From assembly GCA_030620995.1 (NCBI GenBank), contig JAUXIK010000013.1:1-56712 (forward strand): a DNA stretch of 56,712 nt, in the 5' to 3' direction. The notes under the pieces are model-generated. The model was not told where the DNA came from, searched no databases, and saw nothing but the letters and a program-made list of their open reading frames with translations. Source of the DNA: Candidatus Aegiribacteria sp. Its GTDB lineage: Bacteria; Fermentibacterota; Fermentibacteria; Fermentibacterales; JCC-6. Positions 41,484 to 51,941 of the stretch are shown here, piece by piece (positions within the stretch are counted from its first letter, which is position 1; each line of letters starts with the position of its first letter). The position numbers and the translations under genes were made by a program.

Positions 41484-44400
41484 AGGCAAGCGAAATAGTC
41501 CTTGAAATAGAATCCTGGAGTAAAGATAACAGGCTTTTTTCAGCACGTCCTCCGGAAGTTGGAAAAGGTTTTTCGCTTCCTTCGAAATCACTGAACAAAT
41601 CCGTTATATCGCCTGAAGCAAGAGACAATATCTTCGCCATATCCCTGTTCTCAAAGGACTGGCCTGAAGCGGGAGAAATTCTTGCGTATCTTCTCTCAAC
41701 AATAAAAAAATGTGATGGTCAGACTCTTCTCGAAAACCTTTCCAGAATGAAAGAACCCCCCCCTGTAGAGCAGGAGATGGCAACGGAATGGTTCTCCGCT
41801 GTAAGCAACCTTCCATCGTATGCCATTGTTGTAGCCGTCCTCGAATTTTTCCATCTGAGCTGGACATGGAATCAGATAGGACCGAGTACAGGCTTAACAT
41901 TCAGCGAATTCCTCTGCCTGCTTTATCGTGTGTTTCAGGTGCTTGCAGAAACGGAGGGAGATGCGTCTCTTATCAGGAACCTGATACAGAAGGGGTTCAA
42001 CTGGCCTGAACGTTTCGGTTTCATCCTCGAGAGAACGAGAATAGGAGGAGAAAACGTCATACACGCTCTTGAAAAAGTACAGGAACTGATTCCTGAAATA
42101 CCTCTTGTTGCTGAAAATTCTCTGGTTGATTTTGCTCTGGAAACCGGATGGTATCTTCTCGGAAATGAAAACCTGCCTGTGTGGAGAGCTGTTGGCAGAA
42201 ATGGAGAATCTCTTCTGAGAAAGCTGAGGGGATTTTCGATACAGATGGAGTCAATAAGAATTCTTTCAGGATTTCTTGGGCGTCTGGAGGAAACGGATCA
42301 GCTTCAAAATTTGCTTGAAGACTCTATTCCCCGTGAGATAGAGAAAGTCGTCGGATTACTGGAAGAACCCGTACTCTCAGAAGTAATAGAGATGCTTTCA
42401 GAGGATGCGATAAGAGCGCTTGTAAGACGATCTGAAATAGACCTGTGCATGGACATAATGGCAATTCAGGTTAGAGACAGTTCTCCTTTTGAATACGGAC
42501 AAGCCATTGCCGATATAATGCTGTTCAGCAGTAGAGGGAAAGCAGAGAGAAATATCTTTGAGGACGTATATACACTTTGCGCGAAAAATGAAAACACCGG
42601 TCTTATTATTGAAATTGCCAGGACGTCGACTGAACGCCGGGGAACACCTTTTTATGATAAACTGAAGACAGAGTATTTTCTTCGATTTATACCGATCGCC
42701 CTTTCAATCCTTGAGGGTAAAGAAAAATCACCGGAGATCAAACGAGTTACAAATTCTATTGGCCGACTTATGGATGCAGTACTGAGCCAGGATGATCCAT
42801 CCATATCGCTGGAATCACTTGAAAAGTTGGTAGCTGAAACAGAAATCAATTTCGACAAACTTCTTCCTGCATTGATCCTGCTGCTTCGATCAACAAATGA
42901 AGCATTGAAGCATGAGCATGTTCTCAAGAGCGAGATATTCGTTTTGATACTTGATCTGTTAGATGAAAATTTTAGCAGAAGACTTCTTGAAGGAGAACAA
43001 ACACACTGGCTTTCTCCTCTTGCCAATGGAACCATTGATTCCTGCACGAAAGTTGTCGAGGCACTGGGAAAAATTTCAAATCGATCTCTGCGAAGCCGCT
43101 TTATGGACAAAGTTATAGCTCCTCTTTTTCAGGAGATTGGAGCAGAAGAACTGATATTCAGCGAGTTAATTACATCTGCCGTCTCCACATACAACAGAGA
43201 AAAGAGTCTGGAGCAGCTGAGAAATGAAGAAATAACTCTCCTTGGCAGACTGTTCAGGGCAGAAGACAGGAGCAAAGCGCTTAAGATCTCAATGAACCGA
43301 CTCCTGCGGATACCGGGCATAGAAGAAAAAAGCGCAAACGATCTTATATACTGTGCCCGTACACTTTGTGAAACTCTTTCTCAGCAGGCCGTCTGGCTTG
43401 AGAAATCAGGACACAGGATATTCAGCAGATTTCTCTCAAGAGGATTAACGGCTTTCGTTAAAACTCTGGTTGAGTATCCGGAAATTTCGGAACATCTGAC
43501 AAGCGGTAACCTGATGAAAGAATTGCTGACCAGAATGATTCCTGCAAAACAAACGGAAGACAGCAATGTTGCCCTGTGGCAGCTGAAAACCGCGTCGGTG
43601 TTTTTCGGTGAGACAATTCCTTACTCGGTAGAAATACTTTCAGGCAGGCCTGAATTGGTGATTTCATATCTTCGAGACATTACGGAACTTGCCGTTGGCT
43701 CGATGCACGGAGAGCTTGCAGGAGCCACTTTCCTGTCCTGGATGTCGAACAGACTGGAGAAAAAACTCATTGATGAATATGCAAAAAAACTCGATAACGG
43801 TTTTGTTCTTGCAGAAACGCAGGGTGATATCGAGGGATCACAGCTGATGAATGCCTGGCGAGCTGTCCGAGAAAGCTCATCGGAAATACTGAGAGATACG
43901 GTTGGTTCTCTGAAAGCAGTAACTCAGCAGATACTTCACAGGAAAATAATAATAAGAGAAGGAAGAAAACTGGTTGAAGGATTTATAGAAAACGGGTGTA
44001 AGGAGCTTATTTTAAAAGTCTCTGTGTCTCCGGACAGGAAAGAAGTTACAGAGCTGCAAAAGGCTGCAGGGGATTCCGAGCTGATAGAAATTTTCAGAAT
44101 AATGGAAGGAAGAGGACCTGTTGGAAAGAAAAAACAGCTTCCTGAGAAAGTAGAGCAATTTTTCCTTTCTCGCGAGTCCAAGTGTCCTCCGGGAGAAAAT
44201 TCCTGCAGGTACTGGAGGAGTAAAGCCTTCTCCCCTCTGGAGAATGTACTTATTGATATCATTCTGCTCTATACCAGTAATGAAAGTCTCTCAAAGATTG
44301 AACAGATGATGGACGATTTTGTAGAGATTATAGGGTATCTCGGCACTGATGAGGTTTTCAGACCGTCCATCATTTTCACGGCATTGGAAAAATCCCTTTC

Positions 44401-45139
44401 GACAACAGAAAAAGGAAAAAGACTGACCGTTCAGATGGTGGAGAAAAATCTGGAGAAGAATATATACAGGCTAATGTGGCGTAGAAAAGCAACGAAAAAG
44501 ACAGCCGAATCTGTAAGTGAATATGTACCCGAGAAAAAGATAACCAACATGCTTTTTGACAGAATTACAAGAGAAAAAACATCACGGGAACAAATTCTCT
44601 TCACAAAGAAATACGCAAGAATATTCGCATCGGTTGAAAGTGTAATCATGAAACGCAAAAGCTCGGAGATACAATCTGCAAGAACAGTTCTGCAACATAT
44701 CTGGATATTCAATTCGGAAGCGGTCAGACTATCTTCAGCCGTAGAAATAGCAAGAGACGCAGTGGAAACAATAACACAGTTCTTCCTCGAGATTGGAGCC
44801 AGAACAGGGGCTGTAACAGCACCCGAGGCCGGAGCAATAAGCCTTGGAATGAGACGCAAATACAGAGATAACGCTAACACGGTAGCCATACTGATCAGAT
44901 GGACGCAGGACACAACAAGGGAAGACCTTCTTGCCCTTGTAGAAGCACATCACCCTCTTCTTGAAGCGGTAAGCCGGGACAGCGAATTGATACAGCTTAT
45001 AGATAATCTCTGGGGTGATGGCAAGGCCAGGCTTTACATAAGATCTCTGGCGGATCGCCCGGATAGACTCAAAGAACGTCTCCTTCATCATCTCGGAGTA
45101 AAGTCCCAAAAGAATAGCAAAAGCATTAGATATGTCTGA
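41480..45139 (+). CDS. large helical protein of unknown function, apparent ATA start
   Basis: An open frame of 1220 codons. The first ATG is at 41747, but the same frame is open and protein-like for 89 codons upstream, to an ATA at 41480 that overlaps the gyrA stop (ATAA) and follows GAGGAG (41469-41474) by 5 bases; no ATG, GTG or TTG occurs in that stretch. The product is almost wholly alpha-helical, acidic/basic mixed, with Leu/Ile-Glu-Lys rich units that suggest an alpha-solenoid (HEAT-like) protein. No catalytic motif, signal peptide or membrane helix seen. I do not recognise it. The asparaginase gene overlaps its end by 8 bases. Confidence 0.7.
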   Translation: MKASEIVLEIESWSKDNRLFSARPPEVGKGFSLPSKSLNKSVISPEARDNIFAISLFSKDWPEAGEILAYLLSTIKKCDGQTLLENLSRMKEPPPVEQEMATEWFSAVSNLPSYAIVVAVLEFFHLSWTWNQIGPSTGLTFSEFLCLLYRVFQVLAETEGDASLIRNLIQKGFNWPERFGFILERTRIGGENVIHALEKVQELIPEIPLVAENSLVDFALETGWYLLGNENLPVWRAVGRNGESLLRKLRGFSIQMESIRILSGFLGRLEETDQLQNLLEDSIPREIEKVVGLLEEPVLSEVIEMLSEDAIRALVRRSEIDLCMDIMAIQVRDSSPFEYGQAIADIMLFSSRGKAERNIFEDVYTLCAKNENTGLIIEIARTSTERRGTPFYDKLKTEYFLRFIPIALSILEGKEKSPEIKRVTNSIGRLMDAVLSQDDPSISLESLEKLVAETEINFDKLLPALILLLRSTNEALKHEHVLKSEIFVLILDLLDENFSRRLLEGEQTHWLSPLANGTIDSCTKVVEALGKISNRSLRSRFMDKVIAPLFQEIGAEELIFSELITSAVSTYNREKSLEQLRNEEITLLGRLFRAEDRSKALKISMNRLLRIPGIEEKSANDLIYCARTLCETLSQQAVWLEKSGHRIFSRFLSRGLTAFVKTLVEYPEISEHLTSGNLMKELLTRMIPAKQTEDSNVALWQLKTASVFFGETIPYSVEILSGRPELVISYLRDITELAVGSMHGELAGATFLSWMSNRLEKKLIDEYAKKLDNGFVLAETQGDIEGSQLMNAWRAVRESSSEILRDTVGSLKAVTQQILHRKIIIREGRKLVEGFIENGCKELILKVSVSPDRKEVTELQKAAGDSELIEIFRIMEGRGPVGKKKQLPEKVEQFFLSRESKCPPGENSCRYWRSKAFSPLENVLIDIILLYTSNESLSKIEQMMDDFVEIIGYLGTDEVFRPSIIFTALEKSLSTTEKGKRLTVQMVEKNLEKNIYRLMWRRKATKKTAESVSEYVPEKKITNMLFDRITREKTSREQILFTKKYARIFASVESVIMKRKSSEIQSARTVLQHIWIFNSEAVRLSSAVEIARDAVETITQFFLEIGARTGAVTAPEAGAISLGMRRKYRDNANTVAILIRWTQDTTREDLLALVEAHHPLLEAVSRDSELIQLIDNLWGDGKARLYIRSLADRPDRLKERLLHHLGVKSQKNSKSIRYV

Positions 45140-46133
45140 CCAAACTGAATCTACTGTCAGAGAAATAGCTCTTGTCACTACCGGGGGCACAATCGAGATG
45201 ACGGCCGGAAGCAGAGGGCTGGTTATTGCAGACGGCATTAATCACAATCTACTTGATGGAGATGTTATTCCGGCCAATGTCAGAGTTACACAAATTCAAT
45301 TCAGCAGTATTCCAAGCCCTCATATGACACCGGGTATTATGAGAGAACTCTGTCTAAGGCTTGAAGAGCTTGCATCTGGCGGAAAATATGATGGAATTGT
45401 CGTGACTCACGGAACAGATACGTTGGAAGAAAGCGCTTTTCTTGCGGATATATACCTGAAGAAACAGATCCCAGTTGTTTTTACAGCGGCAATGCGAAGT
45501 CATGCCGAGATGGGAGTTGATGGACCGAGAAATCTTAGAGGAGCTCTGCTTGTTGCTGCAAATCCTGAAGTTCATAAGTTGGGAGTTACAGTAGTTCTAG
45601 GCGATGAGATTCACGCTGCGGGAAGAGTCACCAAGACGTATACAAGCAACGTAAGTAGTTTTGCCTCACCAGGATATGGCCCGCTGGGCTTTGTTGATCA
45701 GGATAGGATTCTTCTTCAGCGAATGCCTTTATGGAGACTTCTTCTGCCACCCGGAGAGCTTTCAATGAACAGTAACGTTGGACTTGTGAGAATTGCATCA
45801 GGTTTTGGAGCAAGAGAGATCAGATTCAGTGCGGACTGCGAAGACAAGGGGCTGGTAGTAGAGGCTTTCGGACGGGGCAATGTTCCGGTAGATGTTGCGG
45901 CAGCCGTTGAATATGCGGTAGATAAAGGTACAGTAGTCTGTATATCAAGCAGATGTTTCATTGGAAGAGTGCTGGGAGTTTACGATTACTCAGGAGGAGG
46001 AATAGACCTGGAGCAGAAAGGCGCAATCTTTGCGGGAGATATGCAGGGACACAAGCTGAGATTGTTGTTAATGGCATGTGTTGGCATGAAGATGAACAGG
46101 CGGGAAATCAGTGAACTGCTAAAGGAACTATGA
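45132..46133 (+). CDS. ansA: type I L-asparaginase
   Basis: A 333-residue amidohydrolase with both catalytic threonine motifs: ALVTTGGTIEM (first Thr of TGGT) near the N-terminus and VVTHGTDTLEESAF (Thr-Asp) near residue 95; Lys of the triad is likely in MRSHAEMGVDGPRN vicinity. It deaminates asparagine to aspartate plus ammonia. There is no signal peptide, so it is cytoplasmic. The start overlaps the upstream large gene by 8 bases. Homologues of archaeal GatD have an extra N-terminal domain, absent here. Confidence 0.9.
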   Translation: MSDQTESTVREIALVTTGGTIEMTAGSRGLVIADGINHNLLDGDVIPANVRVTQIQFSSIPSPHMTPGIMRELCLRLEELASGGKYDGIVVTHGTDTLEESAFLADIYLKKQIPVVFTAAMRSHAEMGVDGPRNLRGALLVAANPEVHKLGVTVVLGDEIHAAGRVTKTYTSNVSSFASPGYGPLGFVDQDRILLQRMPLWRLLLPPGELSMNSNVGLVRIASGFGAREIRFSADCEDKGLVVEAFGRGNVPVDVAAAVEYAVDKGTVVCISSRCFIGRVLGVYDYSGGGIDLEQKGAIFAGDMQGHKLRLLLMACVGMKMNRREISELLKEL

Positions 46134-46219
46134 CAATGCCGGACTTTATTGACAAACAAGAACTCACAGACTTAGTTTACCGCATGCGGCAGCGAAACGG
46201 GTGGGTTTTATATGCCTGA
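46130..46219 (+). CDS. possible 29-residue peptide coupled to asparaginase
   Basis: An ATG at 46130 overlaps the asparaginase stop (ATGA), with a second in-frame ATG at 46136 that sits 9 bases after AAAGGA. The frame runs to TGA at 46217-46219, overlapping the next gene start by 8 bases. The peptide has an acidic start, an amphipathic RMRQR stretch and ends in WVLYA. No known family. The overlapping arrangement is suggestive, but a chance frame is possible. Confidence 0.35.
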   Translation: MTMPDFIDKQELTDLVYRMRQRNGWVLYA

Positions 46220-46559
46220 GAAGGGTTTTACCGCGACTTTCATTTCTAATTCAGGTAAAACACATCACCAGTTTAATATAAGCGGGTGGAAGCTTCATCT
46301 GACAAGGGTCATACTGGCGCTATTCGTGCTTATGGTGTCTGCAGCAGCAGCCATAATAGCTTTTGGGTTGTTAGAAGCTGGAGAAACAGATAGACTTAGG
46401 AATGAGATTGCCGGATTGCAGGATTCCCTTGTAATAAGGAGAAATATAGAAGCGCGCCTTGAGATTATAGAAATGAATCTGGAGCAGTTAAGCGACGTAA
46501 GGCAACGAATTGAAAATATAGCAAGTGTTGTTTCACCGCAGGTAGATTCTCCGGAGTAA
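46212..46559 (+). CDS. membrane-anchored coiled-coil protein, resembling an M23 peptidase N-terminus without the peptidase
   Basis: A 115-residue protein: basic N-terminal 30 residues, one membrane helix (about 33-53), then a helical coiled coil with leucine/isoleucine heptads (about 58-108). This is the layout seen at the N-terminus of membrane M23/LytM peptidases that neighbour bactofilin genes, including the DRLRNEIAGLQ-type helix, but it ends before any HxxxD/HxH zinc motif. It may act as a bactofilin-associated membrane anchor. GGGTGGG precedes the ATG. Confidence 0.55.
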   Translation: MPEKGFTATFISNSGKTHHQFNISGWKLHLTRVILALFVLMVSAAAAIIAFGLLEAGETDRLRNEIAGLQDSLVIRRNIEARLEIIEMNLEQLSDVRQRIENIASVVSPQVDSPE

Positions 46560-46591
46560 TAACGCAATAGAGAAAAGAGGAAACAGGAATC

Positions 46592-46948
46592 ATGCCCAAA
46601 AAGGAACATTCCTCCACCATGGATTCCATTCTTGGACCCGGCAGTATCTGCAAGGGTTCTCTGAAAGTGGATGGAGGACTAAGAATAGATGGTGCCGTGG
46701 AAGGAGAAGTCGCGGTATCCGGCACCCTGACCATTGGTCGGGAAGGGATAATTTCAGGTGATGTATCGGTGGGCCAGGCGATTGTCGGAGGAACAATACG
46801 GGGAACGGTCAGAGCCGAACAACAGCTTGAACTTCAAAGCGGATCCAGGCTTGAGGGAGATATATTTACCCGCTCTCTTGTTATTGAAGATGGCGTCTTC
46901 TTCGAGGGCAGTTGCAAAATGAGTCGTGGCAACGAGTCAGAGTCTTAG
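46592..46948 (+). CDS. bactofilin
   Basis: A 118-residue polymer-forming cytoskeletal protein. The central region is a right-handed beta-helix of short repeats (VDGGLRIDGAVEGEV, LTIGREGIISGDVSV, IVGGTIRGTV) flanked by short disordered ends, as in the bactofilin domain (DUF583). These filaments localise cell-wall enzymes at the membrane without nucleotides. The upstream anchor protein is its likely partner. AGAGGAAACAGG precedes the ATG. Confidence 0.93.
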   Translation: MPKKEHSSTMDSILGPGSICKGSLKVDGGLRIDGAVEGEVAVSGTLTIGREGIISGDVSVGQAIVGGTIRGTVRAEQQLELQSGSRLEGDIFTRSLVIEDGVFFEGSCKMSRGNESES

Positions 46949-47054
46949 TGTGGAAAATGTGGAAAAGATTGCTAAACTGTGGAAAACTATCTAACTATAT
47001 GATATTCATTAACATACATAATCACTTAAAGTAGTTTCATAAGTAGTATCCACA
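46949..47054. promoter_or_regulatory. cluster of TTTTCCACA-type DnaA-box-like sites
   Basis: Three exact TGTGGAAAA copies at 46949-46957, 46958-46966 (tandem, 9-base period) and 46978-46986, and one inverted GTATCCACA at 47046-47054, within the 203-base gap between bactofilin and the V-ATPase operon. TTTTCCACA fits TTWTNCACA. The gap also has AT-rich sequence but no promoter I could define with confidence. Confidence 0.6.
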
Positions 47055-47151
47055 ACAGACACTGTCATGGAGGTATAGCGCTGTTCCCGGTTGTTTCAAT
47101 ACCTGGAAGGCCGGTGTTCCCAAGTTGATTAATCGAAAGGCTGGTATTTAA

Positions 47152-47472
47152 ATGGCGAAACTCGATACTCTTCGAGAGGGTGAGGATCAGGCCAGGCAGG
47201 TACTGGAGAACGCTAAAAAAGATGCCCGGCGTATAACACAGAGCATTCCGGGGATGATTGAGGAAATGAAGCGGAAGGAAGACGATTATCTAAGGGAAGT
47301 TACGTCAGAAGCTGAAGCGGCTGTGGAAAAGATTGTGATTCAGCTGAAAGAAAAACTAAAAGTAAAAACGGACAGCAAGCTCGAGTTGCTGGCAGAGAAT
47401 AAAGTAAATCTCGAGAAAGCGGCAACCAGGAGTCTTCGCGAACACATCCTCAGGGGCGGGAAAGAGGACTGA
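47152..47472 (+). CDS. V-type ATPase peripheral-stalk subunit (G/H-like)
   Basis: A 106-residue, nearly all-helical charged protein with a right-handed coiled-coil pattern (Ala/Lys/Glu hendecads), placed before subunit I, the usual position of the AhaH/NtpF-type stalk subunit that pairs with E. AAAGG lies 11 bases before the ATG. Assignment rests on position and helical composition. The stop overlaps the next start by one base. Confidence 0.75.
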   Translation: MAKLDTLREGEDQARQVLENAKKDARRITQSIPGMIEEMKRKEDDYLREVTSEAEAAVEKIVIQLKEKLKVKTDSKLELLAENKVNLEKAATRSLREHILRGGKED

Positions 47473-49508
47473 TGAGTCTTGATGCGATATCCAAGATAGA
47501 GGTTCTGTGTCATGCTCAAACCCGTGAGAAGGTTCTTGAGAAGATAGAATCCTCCGGGAAAGTCCATCTGATAGACATGTCTGAAATCGAGCAACCCGGA
47601 GAAATGGAATTCCTCAAACCCGCTTCATTGAATACAGAAGATCTTTGCGAAAAGATATCGAGCCTTGAAAAGGCCATTCAATTCCTCGAAGAAGAAACAG
47701 CCGGAGAGAAGAATCAAAAGTCTTCAATACCCCCCTCTCTTTCTGAAAAGGAGCTCATGGCGCTGCTTGAAGACGAAAATCTTCTGGAGAAAGCGCGAAA
47801 AGCATGGTTTGTAGCAATCCGGAAAGCCAAGCTCGAAGGCGCGGAAAAGGAACTTGAACAGGAAAGAGAATTCCTTATTGAATGGAAAGGGCTGCCGGTT
47901 CCATTTGAGGATCTTCGAAAAAAAGGATCTTATATGCTTACGGCAGGTATTCTCGAAAAAGACACAATTCAGCAGTTGCATTCTCGCAAGTGGGAAAATG
48001 ACAACCCTCTTTTCTATCTGGAAGTCATTCAGAAGAAGAAAAAACTTGAGCGGGTTATAGCGGTATTTCACGAATCTGTTTCACAAGAAGTCCTGCAGTC
48101 TCTCGGAGAAGCAGGATTCTCTCAACAGGACTTCGGGTCGAGACAGGGGATGGTGAAAGACAACCTGGAAGAAGTCTGTCGCGAACTGAAGCTTGTTGAG
48201 TGTAAAATGAGATCACTTCATGAAGAAGCGGTGAAACTGTCTGCGTTCATTACCAGATTCCGGATTCTTCTTGATGCTGCCGGGCTGTTTCTTGAAAGAC
48301 TGAATGCCACAAGAACAGCATATGTCAGCACTCATGTGTTCATGTTCAGAGCATGGATACGCACCGCCGATCTTGAAAGGTTAAGAAAAAGCCTTGCGCA
48401 GCTTGGAGAAGTAGCTGTTGAGGAAATCGAACCTGAGAAAGACGAAACACCCCCCTCTCCGATAACGGAAAACGTTGTGGCTTCACCCTATACACTGCTT
48501 ACGGATATGTATGGTCAGCCCACAAGAAAAGATCCCGACCCTACGCCTCTGATAGCTCCCTTTTACGCACTTTTCTTCGGTATCTGCATCGGCGATGCGG
48601 GATACGGAATTGCTCTTGCTCTCGGATCCGCATTAGGCTGGTATCTGGTACACAGAAGACACGGAAACCCAAGACTGTTCCAACTTTTGTTCCAGGGAGG
48701 ATTAGCGAGTATTCTGGTGGGAATCTTCCTCGGAGGCTGGTTCGGAATTCCCTTTGACAGTCTTCCAGGTTTTCTCCAGGCTCCGGCACTGCTGCTTAAT
48801 AAGCTTTTGCCCGGATATCAGGTTGGTGAGCCCGGTCAGGAAGGTTTCGGAGTATCGAAGCAGTTTCTCTATTTAACACTTGCTCTGGGACTGGTTCAGC
48901 TCACGGCAGGTATAATTATCAATCTCAGGAAACGCTGGATAGCAGGAGAAAAATTCGCGGCTGTCATCGATCAATCCGGATGGTTGCTTGCCACGGCAGG
49001 CCTTTTTCCATGGCTGTTCAATAATTACCTTTTGAACGGATCTCTCTATAACGTTAACGGACCGCTTGATAAAGTATTTATCACGATGCTTGCCGCCGGC
49101 GCTGTACTAATATTCATAATGGGAGGACGGGAGTCAAAAGGATTCGGAAAGATCGGAACAGGCGCCTATGCCTTATACGGCATAGTAAATCTTCTCGGAG
49201 ATGTGCTGTCGTATTCAAGATTGTTTGCCCTTGCCCTTTCAAGCGCGATAATTGCTCAGGTGATAAACCAGATGGCAGGAATGCTGATCAATGAACTCGG
49301 GATACCGGTAGTCGGGATAATTCTGGCCATAGTTGTTGTTGTCGCGGGGCATTTATTCAATATAGCAATGGCAACTCTAAGCGGCTTTATCCATACCGCA
49401 AGACTGCAATTTGTAGAATTCTTCGGGAAATTCTACGATGGTACGGGAGTTCCGTTCAAACCGCTGAGATATGAACCGAAGTTTGTTCATATTGAGAGAG
49501 AAAAATAG
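47472..49508 (+). CDS. V-type ATPase subunit I (a-like)
   Basis: A 678-residue subunit: N-terminal cytoplasmic stalk-binding half (1 to about 355, helical with Glu/Lys-rich coiled coils) and a C-terminal membrane half with about seven helices starting at PFYALFFGICIGDAGYG. Arg583 in LSYSRLFALAL is the essential arginine facing the rotor carboxylate. It forms the ion half-channels with the K ring. Confidence 0.93.
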   Translation: MSLDAISKIEVLCHAQTREKVLEKIESSGKVHLIDMSEIEQPGEMEFLKPASLNTEDLCEKISSLEKAIQFLEEETAGEKNQKSSIPPSLSEKELMALLEDENLLEKARKAWFVAIRKAKLEGAEKELEQEREFLIEWKGLPVPFEDLRKKGSYMLTAGILEKDTIQQLHSRKWENDNPLFYLEVIQKKKKLERVIAVFHESVSQEVLQSLGEAGFSQQDFGSRQGMVKDNLEEVCRELKLVECKMRSLHEEAVKLSAFITRFRILLDAAGLFLERLNATRTAYVSTHVFMFRAWIRTADLERLRKSLAQLGEVAVEEIEPEKDETPPSPITENVVASPYTLLTDMYGQPTRKDPDPTPLIAPFYALFFGICIGDAGYGIALALGSALGWYLVHRRHGNPRLFQLLFQGGLASILVGIFLGGWFGIPFDSLPGFLQAPALLLNKLLPGYQVGEPGQEGFGVSKQFLYLTLALGLVQLTAGIIINLRKRWIAGEKFAAVIDQSGWLLATAGLFPWLFNNYLLNGSLYNVNGPLDKVFITMLAAGAVLIFIMGGRESKGFGKIGTGAYALYGIVNLLGDVLSYSRLFALALSSAIIAQVINQMAGMLINELGIPVVGIILAIVVVVAGHLFNIAMATLSGFIHTARLQFVEFFGKFYDGTGVPFKPLRYEPKFVHIEREK

Positions 49509-49543
49509 TAAACAGCACTCTTAAGAGAGAAAGGAGATATTGA

Positions 49544-49993
<450 letters not shown>

Positions 49994-50000
49994 TCAGAAA

Positions 50001-50588
50001 ATGTCTCTCGAAGCAATCCTTTCAAAAATAGAGGCGGACGCGAATAAAGAAGCCGCGATCATCCGCGGGAAAGCGGAAAGAGAAAAGGAGAAAGAAAAAG
50101 AAAAACAGGCCGGAGAGATTGAAGAAAAGCGAAAAAGAAATCTGGACAGGATCAAGACAAGGGTTCAGGATATGCAGAAGCGAAAGGAATACCACGTTCA
50201 AAGAGAATCTGTCAGACGGCTGCTGAACGCTCGGAGAACTCTTATAGATGAAGCTATCCGGAAGGCTGTTACGAACCTTTCCTCAGAAAACTCTGAAAAG
50301 TACCTTGAAATGATAGCATCGCTCCTTGACAACTGTGATATTGAGGGAGAAGTTGAAGTGCTGATTTCTTCTGCGGACGAATTGCGCATAACAGAGAAAT
50401 TCCTGGAGAAACACTCTACGGATTCAAGGAAATATATCCTTTCGGATAAAAGGCATAATGAAACAGGCGGCATCATCTTCCGTGCCGGCAGGATAAGCCA
50501 GAACGGAACTTTTCCGATGATAGCGGAACTGATTCATGAAAAGCTGGTGATGGAGCTTTCTCAGATTATACCTCTGGAGGCGGATTGA
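50001..50588 (+). CDS. V-type ATPase subunit E
   Basis: A 195-residue peripheral-stalk subunit: long N-terminal charged helix with EKEKEKEK-type sequence (about 1-90) and a C-terminal mixed alpha/beta domain that holds the top of the A3B3 head. Eight bases after the K subunit. Length is standard. Confidence 0.88.
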   Translation: MSLEAILSKIEADANKEAAIIRGKAEREKEKEKEKQAGEIEEKRKRNLDRIKTRVQDMQKRKEYHVQRESVRRLLNARRTLIDEAIRKAVTNLSSENSEKYLEMIASLLDNCDIEGEVEVLISSADELRITEKFLEKHSTDSRKYILSDKRHNETGGIIFRAGRISQNGTFPMIAELIHEKLVMELSQIIPLEAD

Positions 50589-50591
50589 AAA

Positions 50592-51566
50592 ATGCCGGAT
50601 AGCTTCATATATGCCAACGGAAGAATAAGCGGCAAGGAAAACACACTGCTGGACAACCGAATGTGGCAGATGCTCATGTCAGCGCAGAATGAAGAAGAAG
50701 TGCTTCGATTTCTGGGAGACACCTGGTACGGAGGTTTCATGCAGCATCATAGCCTTGAGGGCTGCTTCATAAACGCAATGAAGGTTACAGAGGAAGAACT
50801 AATAGAACTTTCGGAAGACGATAGACTGGTCAGAGGGATTCTTCACAGGAGAGACGTCAGAAATGCCAGATATATCTGGAAGAACCTCCTTTCCGGTCAG
50901 AAATCTCCTGTGGAAATCGAAATTGAGCGATCGGGACTTATATCTGTGAATATACTTGAAAAAGCGGTACAATCCGCTGAAGCAAGAGAAGAACTGCCGG
51001 GTTTGTTCAGAAAGACTCTGGAGGAGCTTCTTGAAACAGAGGAGATCAGTGGTTCTGCTCTGGATCGTTCAATGGATAATCTTGCGGCAGAGGTTGAATA
51101 TGAAGAACTTCCCCGCATAAGCTCCGGATTCAGGACTTTCGTAATGACCGGACTGGAGCAGAAGAACTTCCTTACCGCCGGTCGATGCTCATCTGCGGGA
51201 ACTTCAAAACATGATGTTCAGGAATTGCTGCTTCATGGCGGATATCATTCCAAAGAGGAAATCGCCGAGGCATACCAGAGGAAGACACTTCCCCCGCTGA
51301 TTGCAGAGACTCCCGGTTTTGAAGAAACCGCCAGGGCTTTTGCAGAGGCCCTTGATTCCGGATCGTTCTTCTCTTTTGAAAAAGAGTGCGACAGACAGCT
51401 TCTGGAGCTTCTTGAAAAAGGCGCCTTCCCTGTTTTCGGACCATCCCCGCTGGCTTCATTCGTTATAAGAAGGGAGATGGAAATCAAACATCTCAAACTT
51501 CTGGTCGCTGCAAAAACTGCCGGGGTTGATTCGAGCAGGCTTCAGGAACGCCTGCCCAGGGGATAG
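50592..51566 (+). CDS. V-type ATPase subunit C (d-like)
   Basis: A 324-residue all-helical protein with the three-fold helical repeat of subunit C/AC39, including YANGRISGKEN at the N-terminus and IRREMEIKHLKLL at the C-terminus, the latter the most conserved part of the family. It forms the funnel linking the central shaft to the K ring. Four bases after the E subunit. Confidence 0.88.
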   Translation: MPDSFIYANGRISGKENTLLDNRMWQMLMSAQNEEEVLRFLGDTWYGGFMQHHSLEGCFINAMKVTEEELIELSEDDRLVRGILHRRDVRNARYIWKNLLSGQKSPVEIEIERSGLISVNILEKAVQSAEAREELPGLFRKTLEELLETEEISGSALDRSMDNLAAEVEYEELPRISSGFRTFVMTGLEQKNFLTAGRCSSAGTSKHDVQELLLHGGYHSKEEIAEAYQRKTLPPLIAETPGFEETARAFAEALDSGSFFSFEKECDRQLLELLEKGAFPVFGPSPLASFVIRREMEIKHLKLLVAAKTAGVDSSRLQERLPRG

Positions 51567-51575
51567 GAGTACGGT

Positions 51576-51905
51576 ATGTCGCATGGTGAGATAGCATTTC
51601 TTGGAGACGCTGACAGCGTTCTTGGTTTCAGGGCTCTTGGAGTTGAAACGATCGTCCCGGATGACGCTGATGATGCAAGGAAACAATTCGAAAGATTAGT
51701 GAAACAGAAAACATCGGTTATCATGATTACCGAGAAAATGATGGATTGTCTGCAGGAGCAGATGGAAGAAGTTGTACATATGACCATTCCGGCTGTCGTG
51801 GTTCTTCCGGGTATAACCGGAACACTGAAACGCGGTGAGGATACTATCAGAGAACTCATAATCAGGGCTGTAGGAGTGGATTTGATGTCGGATGAACAGA
51901 AGTAA
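51576..51905 (+). CDS. V-type ATPase subunit F
   Basis: A 109-residue shaft subunit with a Rossmann-like fold: IAFLGDADSVLGFRALGVE at the N-terminus and ITEKMMD in the centre are characteristic. It associates with subunit D in the central rotor. Ten bases downstream of C. Confidence 0.9.
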   Translation: MSHGEIAFLGDADSVLGFRALGVETIVPDDADDARKQFERLVKQKTSVIMITEKMMDCLQEQMEEVVHMTIPAVVVLPGITGTLKRGEDTIRELIIRAVGVDLMSDEQK

Positions 51906-51941
51906 GCTCAGGGACCGGGTAAAACCTGCCGGAGGCGATGG

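Noticed and set aside
46949..47054. A second replication origin
   Set aside because: No change of gene direction occurs here and the sites lie near a standard dnaA-linked origin; a DnaA titration or regulatory site is more likely.
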